This document shows, one piece after another, positions 10,737 to 23,458 of a stretch of DNA of 64,000 nt. The position numbers and the translations under genes were made by a program. Position 1 is the stretch's first letter, and every line of letters starts with the position of its first letter. Source of the stretch: Gnetum montanum (Eukaryota; Streptophyta; Gnetopsida; Gnetales; Gnetaceae); contig MNCI01017476.1 in NCBI GenBank assembly GCA_015680685.1, forward strand, positions 1,080,003 through 1,144,002, read 5' to 3'. A model generated the notes under the pieces. The model was not told where the DNA came from and searched no databases. It was given only the letters and a program-made list of their open reading frames with translations.

Positions 10737-13413
10737 CTATAATTTGTAGTAGTTTAAGAGTGCTTGAAATTCTTCTTCCTCCATCCTTGGATCATGTACC
10801 ATTTGGGCTAATATACCAATGTGTGCTGGAGCTAGTACATCCCATGGGCATGGTAGTTGTAGAAACATTTTTTTGGCCTTTACATACCTAGTCGCAAACT
10901 GCTGTCGTTCCTCCTCAAAGGCCTTGGCCTTTTCTTTCAATTCCTAGTGATCTATTAATCTCCTAGCCAGGTCTAAGGCTACATCTTTCTATCCATGGTA
11001 GCAATCCTTAATCACCCCAAATTCTAAGTTTGTCACATGTAGCTTTTGTAAAGTATTTTTTCTATCTATCAACTCTTTTTCATATAATGCATAGGTAGCC
11101 ATTGCTTGCTTCTCTAATTCATTTCTAGATCGACCTATTGTTAACATGGTAAGGATGGCATGTCAAAGGTTAGCTAATGCCATGTATTCCTTGAAGTCTT
11201 CAATCTGCAAGTCTTTATTCTTTAGTTTCACGTGATGGACTAGTGCATAACTATCTAGGATAAGCTACCAATCAGGATTTTGTGTTGACAAGGATTTGAT
11301 GTGGGCCTTTGCCATCTAGATTTCTTTTCTGTTAATCTTCTTATACATGCCAACTTGGTCCTGAAAGTGATATTTTAGCTTTTCATATTTTTTTGGCCTC
11401 ATTTTTCCATGTGCTTATCTCAATTATAGTCTTTTGATGGATTGAGTGGACCTCCTCCATTGAGAGGGTTCAGTTCTCTCTAGTTAATCTACTAATGTCT
11501 TGGTTGAACTTCACCGGTTATTCTCTTAACTAGTGGACACATTCCTCCAAGATGTTCTTCTATTTTTTTATCATGGTTAACCTTGTGTTATCTGCAGCAA
11601 GTTGTTTATTTTCTTCTTATGTGATGATCAATGCCTTCTTATGAGAATATGCTTGAGCTTCAATAGCTAAGGCATTCTAGACCACCTTCTTCTTCTCTTT
11701 CCCAAAATCTTTATTCTATTTAATTAATTGGTTTAGTTGCTCCTTTTGAAATTGATCTAGCTATTCAAGTGCTACAAACTAGGCATGATCCCATCTTTCA
11801 GCTCTTAGGGGAACCAACTCTTCTTATAGTCATTGCACTTCTATTTTTGCATGTTTCCCCTAGTCTCTGCAATGAGAAACTTTTCTTTTATGGTAATGAG
11901 ATCTAATTTCACTACAATTACATAACTAGGAATATCAAAAAGGGTTTTCATTACTTATCCCATCTATAGTAATCTATCAAGAACATCCTCACTAGCCTGC
12001 AGGAGTCATTGAAGTCCCAGCTAGCATTTGGGCATCTTTGGTCCCAATTAAGTCCACTGGAGGCACAATAAGCACATTAAAAGATTCTTTGATGTGATTT
12101 ATTATCACCTTAGTTGCACCCATTGCATCGTAATGCTACATTACCACTACTATTGCACCTTCTCCTTTTTCAAGCATCACTTGAAAAGATGTAGCATTAC
12201 CAAAGATTTGTCTTGACCATTAGGATTCTCCTCCCGATTGTAACGAAATCTACCCTCTTGTTCGATTATTAGAAATGGTAGGTTGCATGACATCATTAAT
12301 AACTCGAAAGAGGTTTGACTCATCCCTACTTATCCAACTAATAGTTTCAGCTATTCTCTACAAATGGCTCATCACAAGTTAGTAGTCTTGTGGCAGTGGT
12401 GCTGAAACTTGTGGCTCACGCCACTACTTAGGCTTTTCCTCTATTTCTTTTTCTAGTTTTTCTTCCTTCTTTGGTTCTTGTTCCTCACTAAGGTCTTTTC
12501 TTAATGCTGCAAGTTTCAGTAACTTAGTGAAGAAAGCATTCTGAGCCCTCCTAGGAATGTCATTTATGTATCCGAGGATTCTAGCATGCTTACACAGCTT
12601 CCTAATCAGGCAAGAAAATAGAAGTGTTCGCTTCCCAACCTTCTTTTCTTTGAACCACCTCTAAATTTTCATGCAATATCATTGGGGAAGATAAGCAATG
12701 TATTTTTCCATTAATATCGCACTCCCCCTAGCCATGTATGTTGAGATTATTTTGAGCCCCTTAGTTGGGAAGAGGTGATATGTGCCTATCTTAAAATAGG
12801 TCCTCTCTTCCAAAGTTAACTCATTATATGGCTTATTGTACTTATTGTATGCCCACTTCAACCATAATTTTCTTGTTTCTAGATTAGACCTTGTGGATAG
12901 ATGTGCCAACTAGGTTCCCATATTTAAAAAATTCAGAGCCTTTGTGATTTCTTTGACTAAAAAAGAAACAATGACTCCACCAATGTTAACTATGGTACCT
13001 TCTTCTTTTCTATGCCAAAATTAGTATTTCTCACTAAGGTACCATTCACCACTATCTAAAAGGATGTGCCATAATGGTGATGCCTCAACTTTTGTTTGAA
13101 AGACCTCTAGAGAAAATGCCATACATGGATCAAAGTTCATTTCCATGATGACCATGGTCAACATGGATTTCTCCTTAATAGCTTCAAGGCATTCTAGGTA
13201 CAATGTGAGGCATTGTCCTTGCACTAGAGCTTATGGTTCTACAACCTCTCCTTGGACCAATTTCCCTATACCAAAAGCCTCTTCATGAATGTTGAATGAT
13301 TGAGCCTCCTACTCCTAATGCTCATCTTGCTATCCTTGTTGGCCTCTACCACCTCTCAAGCATTTGGCTACACCTTGCGAAGGTCCTTCTTGTCCTCCTC
13401 TTTTTGGAGCCAT
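10737..13413 (-). pseudogene. ORF-X of element A: unknown third ORF, about 890 codons
   Basis: Reads leftward from ATG at 13413 (MAPKRGGQEG..., basic start) to a stop at 10737 (...MVHDPRMEEEEFQALLNYYKL). Longest open pieces are 13021-13224, 12679-12909 and 10737-10940. Conserved blocks, in order: VQGQCLTLYLECLEAI, YFKIGTYHLFPTK, ISTYMARGSAILMEK, LCKHARILGYIND, and a long charged, coiled-coil-like C-terminal half. The same blocks in the same order occur in element B (20744-23458), of equal length. It lies between pol (or its remains) and the purine tract, where Athila elements carry an env-like ORF, but I see no signal peptide or membrane segment. Function unknown. Confidence 0.65.
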
Positions 13414-15400
13414 CTACAATCAGTCAAGGGTCAAATGTTACTAAGGTGTTGTTATTTATTTTTAACAAGTTTATACCTTACTCATGACCTTAATTTCATT
13501 AAGTTCTTTAGCTCATATGATTACAGAGTTAGAAAAATTTTCAGAATAATGCCCAAACAGTGATATTCTCTTTTATAACCCTTCACAATTGGTTTCTTTT
13601 TCCTTATGTATGGCTTATCATGATGGTTATGGTCCTATGGGTGAAAAAATTAAAATTTCTAGCATTGATACGATTGATTTTTCATTAAAACACTTAACAT
13701 TTTTAACATTCCTACCCTTGTAATACCTTCTAGGTGATAGGAAATTTTGAAAAATGGGCACAAGTTTTCGACACAACCATCCTTCACCGACTAAATTAAA
13801 CACTCTAGGTTCAAACAATAAGAAAATTGAAGTGGTATGGAGCAAAATATCATAACTAGAAGTTGATTACATAAAGCTCTTAGTCACAAGAGAAAATTTC
13901 AAAAACTCCCCTAGCTACAAATTATGAGAATGGATATTGGGACACCACAAGTGTCATATATATAGGTTTTGTTTAAATGATATCAAGTATCCAACATCGA
14001 GTCTGACCCCATATCAAGTAGTCAATATTTGGGTGCTCAAATTTGTATATTATGAGGGCATTCATCATGGAAAATGAAGCTCTAAGATTGATTGAAAGGT
14101 TTCAAGTTAAATCCATAGTTCTAGGGTAAGTAAGAAATCATAGTTAGGTACCTGATGTGTTAAAAGATAGAGTCGTTAACATTAAAAAGCTTTGGAAGAT
14201 GTAAGAAAAAGGGTATTAGACCTATGGTGTGGAATAGATCAATTATATGGTAACAGAAAGTAACAAATTTAACATTTATGCACTTGGAAGGTGAAAATGA
14301 TGTGGTTGTGTTAAACAAGTACAAGTCACAATAGTTACACAACTGGGTCCTCCCCAAAGCAAGCTTTAGTCCATAATGCCCTTGTATAACCACATCTAAA
14401 AATGTCTATAGGCACCAAAGGGGTCAAATGCAACATACACTTGTAAAATAAAACACACATTTTAAAACCACCAATTTAAGAAAATAGCTCTATGTCACAT
14501 AAAATCACAAGTTAGGATTATACAGATAGCAATATGAGTTGGATTTTAGAAAGGATTGTAGAAATTGTGACGTGAGATGTATTTACCATAGACATAATGA
14601 ATCCTTGTGTGTTATTAATGGTTAAATAATCATCAACCCATATTTCCAATATTCAAACCAATTCCAAACTACATTTAGTGACATCGCATTGTTTCATCAC
14701 TTCATTTGACAACCATAATACTACCACAGTTCCAAGGAGTAGCATCACTTGGTGTTTTGTCCAAGGAAGGAGTTTATTGATGCCACATTTTTTTTCTTTT
14801 GCAAAGTATTCTAAGAAGCTACCAACCTTTAGGAATGGGTACATGTCTTTCTAGTGGGACCCTTTGAAATGTATTTAGTGCCCTTTTATTTTAGTCTTAC
14901 TTCCATTTTTCATTAGATCTACAAGAATATAATTACAACCTTAGCAACATGATAGAACATATAGAAGCAGTCAAAGAGAATCCACAAATCCCCTTCATGT
15001 CACACCCTTCACATTCCCCCTTGGTTTCACACTTTTTTGTCTAGGCACAATGACTACAAATTTATTATTATTTTGATGATGGAAAAGAATATCATTATGA
15101 CTAGGGTAAGAACCTCTTATTAATGGGATGGATGGATGGATGAGGTGGCCTCACTATCTGAATAATCAGTTCCTCATAACTTGTCAACATAGAGAAAACC
15201 TCACCTCTATGGGCTACATGATCATTTTATTCACAAGAAAGATTACTAACAAAGAAAATGAAAACAAAAGTTGGAAAAAAGTTAAAAAGGATAGGAAAAT
15301 TTGTATCGAGAAGTAAGAAAATAATAAAAAATTGTAAAAAAAAAAAAAAGATGAAAAACAACTATTAATTCTGAATGTTAGAAGGGGGTGTTTCCCCCAT
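13414..15400. other. Internal stretch of element A without recognisable genes
   Basis: This is where pol would stand between gag and ORF-X. Neither strand shows RT, RNase H, integrase or protease motifs. There is a short (atgg)n run near 15125-15145 and a 14-base A run near 15335. Short open frames here look random. Confidence 0.6.
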
Positions 15401-17860
15401 AACTAAGCATTTAACCATGCAAGAATTAATAAGTAGATAGGTAGGCTTCATGCATGTATAAAACATTGTTAACCTTTCATTTTCCAGCCACTGGGTGTCT
15501 TCTAGTTTAGTGGCAGTTGTGTAGATAAGTTGTTGTTTACACATCTAGTTGTTAAATGTATGGTAGGTCAAAGTATGACTTGTATCCATGTTACAGATGT
15601 CTGGCCCACAATTGCACCCTTAATCATGATTCAGTATGCATGGATTTGTTTGTCTCCCCACACTACTAGATTCATTGCTTCTTTTGGATGTTAGAGTAAC
15701 AATGGATGGTGGCCCTTGCAGAGGTCCATAGGACGTTGGTTGTGAAACAAAAGGGATTGCACTAGATTGACATTGTGTTGGTTCAAATGATGTGGTAGTT
15801 CCATGAGTGTTGTGCTTCCACCTAGAAGATATTTGAAAGAAAGGACATTTCTAAGTTTGCGTTGGAAACCTACTAGTGTCAAAAAATCTATGCACATTCA
15901 CAACATAATTGGCATTCATTTATTGATGTTGTGATGTTGAACGTTCCTATGTTGTTGCTTGTGGCATGTGATGACATGGGGTATGAGAATATCAAGGATA
16001 GGATGAAGGGTAAGAGGTGCGAGGTGGTGATCCTTCAGGAGATGTCATGGGTTGATGGTACTTGGAAGAGTGATAGTAGTGATTTAAAGTAGAGAACATA
16101 GAACTAGTTGAAAAAACAAGGTGTTGAACATAATATATGTATGGTTTCAACTAGTAGTAAGGGTAGGGCTGGTTTTGTGATGGCCTTCCCCATGACTGTG
16201 GGTTTTGCCACTGCGGTTGATGCTAGTATTAAGGCTAGTAATAAATCCTTCTAGGATAGTACAATTGGTTGTGGGACTCTCTATAATTACTACATGGAAA
16301 AGTAAATTTCCTAAGCATGTTCTTTTGTACAAATTTAGAATTTAATGCAAAAGCCCAATACTCATGTAGATGTGACATGACTAGGCAATGGCCCTTTGGG
16401 TGGTCATATATGTAGATGTCACATCTATCATCTTTGTTCGTGGTTGAGTCTATAGCCTCGCTTTCTTCAGCCATTTCCCTTGTTTGTCGATAAGTTTTCC
16501 TACCTATTTCTTGGTACTACTTCCTTAGTTTATTTTAATTTCCTAGTTTGTTTTGTGTTACCTTCTCCTTTACATTTTCTATGAAAGTTGTAACTTTTTC
16601 ATATATCCACACTAACATCCTATTAAACTTTGCTTTAAGTTCATCAATAAACTTTTGTATCATCAAGGTTCATTGCAAAATCTCCTTATCAAGAGCATCC
16701 TCTTTCCCCTTACCATAGATATGGACCTTTTTCTTTTGAAGAGTTGGGTCCCAGTGATATTTCTTAACATTCTCCCATTTTTATAGCTCTCATTCTTCTG
16801 TCACCACACACTCAATTAGCCCTTGGATCTAATGGGTTCATAACTTGTATAATTAACCTAGAGTATACATCCAAAGGGTCTCCCTTATTTCATTACAAAG
16901 CCCATCTATGATGTGGAAAAGTTACTTTTCCTCAAAGAAACCATGGCATGGGCATCTATTTAGCAAAGAATAATATCTATCTAAGGCCATGTCTAAGGGT
17001 TTACGTTGTTCTTATCTCCATCCTTGGATTTGTCTCCTCAAGTTAAACGCTCTCACATAGGTTTGGTATTTCTTGTTGAAGATTTCCAACATTGTGGACC
17101 ATCATTGAATTGAATTTGGTTTCAACAACCTATACCACACTTCGGCTCTATCAACTAGTGTCTTGGGAAAGAGCTTAAGCTTTTGCCACCTACTTTCAAT
17201 GTTGTAGAAGGAACAAGCATCTTGGAAGGCTTGTACATGATGTTATTGATTCAAATTGTAGCCTCCTGCAAATTTAGGGATATTGTTTATATCAAGCCAA
17301 GGTAGGCAACTTTCCTTGTGATGCATGCAGGATATCTTAACCGCCTCTATGATCTGCATCAGGCTTCTAATGGCCAACAATGGTTCATCGTCATTAGACA
17401 TATTGTGATGAAAATTTCTATTCATTTGATTTTGATGATTTTGCCTATGTTCATTTTTACTTATTTGATTTTTCCTATGGGTTCAATTCCTACTTTGAAT
17501 TTAACCCCATAGTGGAGCTTTGTCTCTATACCTACATTCATCTTCATCAAAACTCAATGTTGAAGAGGAGGAGGAGGTTGAGGAACTGGGAGGGTTGCAT
17601 GGCTCCTATGGTGTTTCCCATAGTTCTTTGATTCATCATTTCCAAGTTTTGAGGAGTTCTTAGGTCTTGAGGCCTTCCCTAGTCTAGGACTTCATCTCCT
17701 CTAGGGTTGTTTGCCTTAGGTGAATGTATTCTTTGTGTGTTGTTAGGCTAGTCATCAACATATGAAACCCCTACATCAAGTTGGTCACTCCAACTTCCTT
17801 CAACATATATCTTGTTAGTTCTCCAATGGATGTCTTTGCTATACAATGCATTATTGCTTT
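15400..17860 (-). pseudogene. gag of element A
   Basis: Homologous to GY1 gag. The core reads MLEIFNKKYQTYVRAFNLRR (about 17090-17030) and then PLDMALDRYYSLLNRCPCHG, against MLELFNNKYQMYSRV and PLDAAMARYYTLLHCCPGHG in GY1. The linker (YDHPKGHCLVMSHLHEYWAF, 16415-16355) and tail (PQSWGRPSQNQPYPY, about 16200-16150) also align. After about 15.95 kb the reading continues as Ser/Thr/Pro/His-rich sequence to about 15.4 kb and never reaches a protease. Several frameshifts and stops are present. Confidence 0.75.
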
Positions 17861-17982
17861 CTTGTGAAAGAGATATTGTTATTGGTTTATGATGTGTGTG
17901 ATTTAATATTTTGTGAAAGATAAATTGTTAATGCATTTACAACGATCATGTATAATATAACTAACCTAGATAACTAAAGTAA

Positions 17983-18000
17983 TCCTCAACAATAATGCCA
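17983..18000 (-). promoter_or_regulatory. Decayed primer binding site of element A
   Basis: The minus strand reads TGGCATTATTGTTGAGGA one base from the LTR end. It keeps the TGGC start and the spacing of the tRNA-Asp site of GY1, with several C-to-T type changes. Confidence 0.65.
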
Positions 18001-18001
18001 A

Positions 18002-18891
18002 TGATGAGTGATAAGGTGCCACCTATGTCCAAACATACGAATCACAAGTGTTCACGCATGATCCAGTCAAATTCCATGAATGGGACTAGTTGTGGCATCT
18101 AGATCGTTATGTCTTGATTACAATTCGTTGTCTTCCCACTTGAACTAGTGATAGCTTTGTCACGTATGGTTTAGTCCAAAGTGAGGGATATGATGATTGA
18201 TGTTGTTTAGCCTTAAGCTACTCCTAATGATAATAAATAGGTTAATTAATTGAGCTAATTAATAGTGGAAGGTAAAATCTAAACTAGCTTACGTGCAATA
18301 AGTATCCATTCCTAATTGTCTACACATCTTGGACTTCGTGTAAGTACTACTAGGATTACCAAGTGTATGTCACTAGGCCTACCAAATGATACACTACTAG
18401 GTTACCAAGTAAATACACTTAAGCACTCGTGATTAGTCATGCTCATTCTACTTAATGATAGGAATAGTAAAAAGTAATAAATGGAAACATTAACTAAGGA
18501 AGATAGTAAACAATTAAATAATTAAAAGCAATAATAAATCTAAGTGGATGCTATAATGATGAAAGTAATCTCAATCTTTATTTCCAGTCATGTAACATGT
18601 CCAAGTATGTCACACTCAAATAAGGATGTTGTACAATCACTTAACATCACATTGTAGGCTTGCATTGGAAGACAATAGAACTTGGAATCAAAAATCTATG
18701 AAAACACTATCTAAAATCTATCAACAAACTATTTCCCAACTATGCACCCAAGTGTGGTATTTATAGGCTATCATGAAAGAGGTGATATCAGATTCCCAAC
18801 ATTGGAGGTTGTGCCCCAATATTGAATACCTAACATCACAACCCCAATAGCAAATATCTAATATTGGAATCAAGAAAAACATGACTCATTA
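18002..18891 (-). repeat. 5' LTR of element A
   Basis: 890 bp, ends TGATGAGTG.../...GACTCATTA (terminal C changed to T). TATA word at 18759-18767. Followed directly by the target-site copy gtagg (18892-18896). Confidence 0.85.
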
Positions 18892-18896
18892 GTAGG

Positions 18897-19500
18897 TATA
18901 AGAAGGATTGGAGTACTAAATTGAATGATGTTCTATATAGCATATCAATCTACTGAGAAACTTCTTATAGTGTATTTTTCATATGAACTTATTTATGGTA
19001 AATTACCTACCTAACCAATTCAAGTAGAGATAAATACCCTAACAACCACCTATGTGCTTGACTTAGACTAAGATCTAGTCTAGAAAGAATAATTAAAAAA
19101 CCTGAATTTACTAGATGAAAATCAATTAGTGGCTTAAATTAGGAATGAAATTCATCAAAAGTATTCCAAATGTAGACATGATGCTAAGATTAGACAAGTT
19201 TCTCTTAGAACTTAAGATATAGTCCTTTATTATAACTTAAACCATGTCACCTAAAGGGCAAAGATTTAGAATTTATGCAACCCTATATAATACATGTCAC
19301 ATACCAATCAAGAGCCATGCAAATATATCATACAACAAACCCACAAAAAATAATTTTGGTTAACATTCAACAAGTTAAACCATTTCATGACTTTCCATTC
19401 TCATGGAAATCTGCCTTGTGTTCTAACCCGCTTACCTTCCATTCAATCTTTCAAATTTCTACCTCCAAAAGTAGTAATGGGAATTTCATCTCTTATCCTT
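18897..19500 (+). pseudogene. Integrase of element B, 3' part
   Basis: Continues the core interrupted at 9647: after one target-site copy the joint frame reads ...TRTITR + YKKDWSTKLNDVLYS, the usual integrase end in which plant elements have 'W..KL.DALWAYRTA.KT..G.SP..LVYGK'. Decayed equivalents of the SPY.LVYGK block (SYSVFFI.TYLW) are at 18975-19005. The C-terminal region with N-E-hydrophobic and K/R-rich stretches runs to about 19500. Many stops. Confidence 0.8.
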
Positions 19501-20743
19501 GAGCACCAATGATTCTTTTTATCATTTTCTTTCATTTTGATTAATTTATAACTAGTTTTCTAAATTCTTTAAAAAAATTTCTATTGTTTAATACTTTCCA
19601 CAGTTTCTTAGCATTTTTTCATTATTTAATATCTTACAATATTCTATGTATGTTTTTATATTCTTATATATCTTTGATTCGTTTTACAATTTTATCATTT
19701 TTTTATGTATATATTTTTCCTGATTTTTTGTAATAAAGTATTAAGTAATAAGCAAGATGTAGTTGAAACAATAACAATTTCACTCTTTGTTATCAAATCA
19801 TTAAAGAACTAATTATATATTACATTAAGACCACATCATCCATCCACTTATTTCTAATAATAAGAGATTATTATCATGGAAATAATAATATTCACATCAT
19901 AATAAAACTAAAAGAAAACTATGATCATTATTCCTAGATGGAAAGGTAAGGAACCAAGAAGGAACAAAAATAGTGTGACATCAAGGGATTTGTAGATTAT
20001 CTAAAACTACTACTATATTTCCTTATTAAGTTGTATTCTTTACTTGAGCTCCAATGAAAAATGGGATTATATTCTTGAATAAGTGCTACCTTTCCATATC
20101 ACTAGAAAGACATGTTACCCATGCTTGAAGGTAGTCCTCTACTAAGGTTGACATAGTAATAACATAATCAATACAGATAATAAAAATTTCTAGGTGTTTT
20201 AGTGGAAAGACATGTTATCGATGCTTGAAGGTTAGTAACTTTTCAAAATATTCAAGGTTTCTTAAACTTGCATTAGTTATGGAGCTAGAAAGACATGTTA
20301 TGCATGCTTGAAGACACTCCTCTATCCAATGGCCAAGTCTCTTTTAAATAAACTATGTAATTAATAAATTGCCTTCTTATTCTTCATTATCAAATAATGA
20401 TATTTCTTGTAGTTGTGACAGTCTTAGGTTTGTAAGTTTCTGAGATGATACAATGCAATGTTACTACTAAGTGGTATGGACTTGGTTTGGGTCTTAGACA
20501 AATAGGCTAATGCTCACTTTAATCATGCATTACACATAGAATTCATTATGTTTAAGACATGTCACATCCATTTTCTACAATTCCTACTACTATCATTCCA
20601 TCTCACTATTATATACAAGTATAATTTGATGGTTTTGTATGACATAGTATTATTTTCTTATTGGGAAGATACTAACATGTGTGTTTTGAATGATATGTGT
20701 GATTTGGATCAAAACCTTGAGTTTTATTTTCTTATAACTAAAA
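19501..20743 (+). other. Spacer of element B between integrase and ORF-X
   Basis: No coding signal. AT-rich with T-rich runs at 19510-19740. Holds three copies of a 27-bp direct repeat (20104-20130, 20204-20230, 20287-20313). Confidence 0.6.
20104..20313 (+). repeat. Three spaced 27-bp direct repeats in element B
   Basis: Core agaaagacatgttac, then atgcttgaag, with two or three variable bases between, at 20104, 20204 and 20287 (spacing 100 and 83 bp). The first and third are also followed by ctcctcta-like sequence. The variable centre of the third copy forms the palindrome tgcatgca. Confidence 0.75.
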
Positions 20744-23458
20744 ATGCCACCAAAAAGAGTACCTAAAACTAGAGGACCATTACTACTAAGTGAAAAGAGG
20801 TCCAAAGAAACAAAAATAGGATGACACATAGAATAAACTTCTCCTACAGAGCAAGAGCTATAGTCATATTTAATCCATCAATGTACACCTATAATAGGGA
20901 AATCTATGTAGATAGAAGTTGATGTGCCACCAACTCCATAACAAGGACAATGTCTCATACTTTCCAATGAGTGTCTATAGTTCATCTAAGAGAAATCCAT
21001 CATGTCCATTGTGATAAAGGAACTCAACTTTGAACTTTTCATGGAGTTTGCACCTATATAGGTTTACAACAAAAACTTTAACCATTACCATTCTAGCCTA
21101 TTACAAGTAATGGTGAATGGTATTTGGAGTAAGTTCATCAATTTTGGAAAAATAAACAAGATGGTGCAAATGTCAAAATTAAGGAAGTAACAATGTCATA
21201 TTTAATTGAAGTAATCACAAGGGCACTAAATCTACCAAATGTCAAATCTAACATTGCTCAAATCTCCATATAGTCTAACATAGATGCAAGAGACTTATGA
21301 TTGCATAGGACATATGGAATGATAGAAAAGAAGTAAAATGGATTATTCACTACAAAATAGATTTACTTTAAGATTGAAACATATCATATTTTCCCAACCA
21401 AAATAATTAATAGAATTTCTACCTATGCTACTAAAGGAAGTGCTATCCTAATAAAGAAATTCCAAGCTAATATAGTCCATCTATTGTTTCTAGAAATACA
21501 AAGAAGGTTTGAAAAGAAGAATACATGGAAACACACTGTTCCATTCTCTTGTCTTATTAAAACATGGTGCAAACAAGTAAGAATTTTGGGCTACATAAAT
21601 GATGCTTCCCAAAAAGCCCAAAATGCTTCATACATAGAAATCTCCAAGCCAATGCCACCCAATAATGTCAAGTAGAAAATCCAGTAGGCACTAAGACTGT
21701 AGCAAGGTTAACACCAACAACAAACATTTCAACGACAGAAACATAACAAGTAGAACCTAGTTGATCAACCCTAGCTATAAAATAAGTAGAATCAAGTACT
21801 CCACTAGCATAACAACTAGACTATAGGCCTTTCATAAGTCACTTGTAGCAAATTACTAAAATAATCAATTGGGATAGCAAGGAAGCCTCAAGTATGTACC
21901 AAGTGAAGGATAATCCAAGTAGACCTGTAGTATCCATAGGATCTACTAGTGATCAAATATCTTTGAACATAAGAGAGGATGATAATTAGGCACAATAGAT
22001 TTCTAGGAACACTTGATCATTCCATTTTATATTAAAAATAGGTAAATGATCCACTATACTAGTGATGCAACACTAAGATGCAACAAAAAAAATTGAAGTA
22101 ATAATTAATCATATCAAAGAGTCATTTCATGTTTTCATTATGTAGCTGGTAGAGATTTATGGAGCCAAAGATGTACAAACATTAGCCAAAACCTTACAAA
22201 AAGAAATTTTGTCACCTACTAAACATGAAGATACATTGATAAGTCTACTACAAGTAGGATAAGTACGCATATTCTTTTTTGAATCCCCAATGATATCACT
22301 ATAGTGCAGTCATAACTAATATCCATAAAAGAAAAGCTAATCATGGCAAAACTGAGGATGCAACACATAGAAAATGAATTGTAGAGGCTACAAGAAGAAC
22401 TAGCCACATTGAGGGCTGAAAGATGAAACCCTACACAACACATTGCACTAGACCATCTAGCATAATTCAAAGATGAACAAGTCAATCAATTAATGATTAA
22501 GTAGAAATAGATGAAGATGGAGAAGGAAAAAGTAGTATGAAATTCTTCAATAACCAGATGCTTAGATATACACCCATGCCAAGGATATTGCTACATTAGA
22601 AGAAGAGAATAAGAGAACTGTTGTAGAAAATTTAAGATTGATAAACATTGAGAAATAGAAAAGTATCCATTAGTTGAAAGACAAGTTTGCTAGAGTCAAC
22701 CTAGACATGAGACAATTAGCCCATGTGAATAGAACCCTATCAATGAAAGTAGTACACATAGTTAAACAAAAGTTGACTATTGAAATCAGCATGTGATAGA
22801 ATGAGGCCAATAAACATTAAAGGCTTAAAGAACATTTCAAAGATCAAGTATGCATGTAAAAGTAGATTGATAGGAAATAGATCTATGTGGCCAAGGCCAA
22901 GATCAGTTCCATCATGCAGCAAACACCTAATTGGAAACCCATCTTGAATAGTCTCTTCCCTTTTCACCAAGCAGAGCTAAAGAACAAATATCTACAAATA
23001 GAGGATTTAGTAGAATATATGAGGTTATTAAATCTATGCTATGCTAACTTAGCCATGTTGATTGTAAGTGTGCGAAGAACAGAATTAAAGCAACAAGTGG
23101 CTACAATATATTCTATGTATGAAAAAGAGTTTGTAGATAGGAAAGATATACAACAAAAGCTCCACATCATCAACTCTAAACTCCAAGTAGTCAAATCAGG
23201 CTATCAAGATCAAAAAGATGTTTCAATGAATCTAGCTAGAAGAATGACTTATTATTAAGAATTACAAAAGATGGTCAAGCCTTTGAGGTAGAAAGGACAT
23301 AGTTTGCAGCATGGTACATCAAACCTAATAAAATGTTTCCATAATTTCTATGCTCCTAAGAAGTGCTAACACCTATCAATATTTTCAAATTAGAATAGAC
23401 AATGCATGACCCTAGAATTGAAGAGGAAAAGCTAATAGCATTGTTGAATAACTACTAG
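20744..23458 (+). pseudogene. ORF-X of element B, about 905 codons
   Basis: Starts at ATG 20744 (MPPKRVPKTRG..., compare MAPKRGG in element A) and ends at TAG 23456-23458 (MHDPRIEEEKLIALLNNY). Aligned blocks: QGQCLILSNECL near 20950, YFKIETYHIFPTK near 21365-21405, ISTYATKGSAILIKK near 21415-21460, WCKQVRILGYIND near 21565-21605. The open stretch 22887-23258 (123 codons) is Lys/Gln/Leu-rich and looks like coiled coil, as does RLQEELATLRAER near 22385-22425. Stops and frame changes break it. No similarity to a known enzyme is visible. It lies 317 bp before the 3' LTR. Being kept in two diverged elements suggests it was once a real gene of this family. Confidence 0.65.

Larger units (their letters stand above)
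9648..18891 (-). mobile_element. Element A: gag/ORF-X LTR retrotransposon without visible pol, nested in element B
   Basis: A 9,244-bp element in minus orientation with both LTRs (9648-10489 and 18002-18891), a decayed tRNA-Asp-type primer site beside the right LTR and a purine tract beside the left LTR. Flanks are ctagg (9643-9647) and gtagg (18892-18896), a 5-bp target-site duplication with one mismatch. Inside are gag (about 15.4-17.86 kb) and ORF-X (10737-13413). I found no protease, RT or integrase motif in either strand of 13414-15400, so A probably depended on a relative such as B or GY1. The two LTRs differ at roughly one base in eight by eye, so it is not recent. Confidence 0.85.

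Noticed and set aside
15125-15145. (atgg)n microsatellite
   Set aside because: Only about four units; too short to be notable.
22219-22485. 88-codon minus-strand frame within element B
   Set aside because: It is antisense to ORF-X, whose homology to element A is clear.
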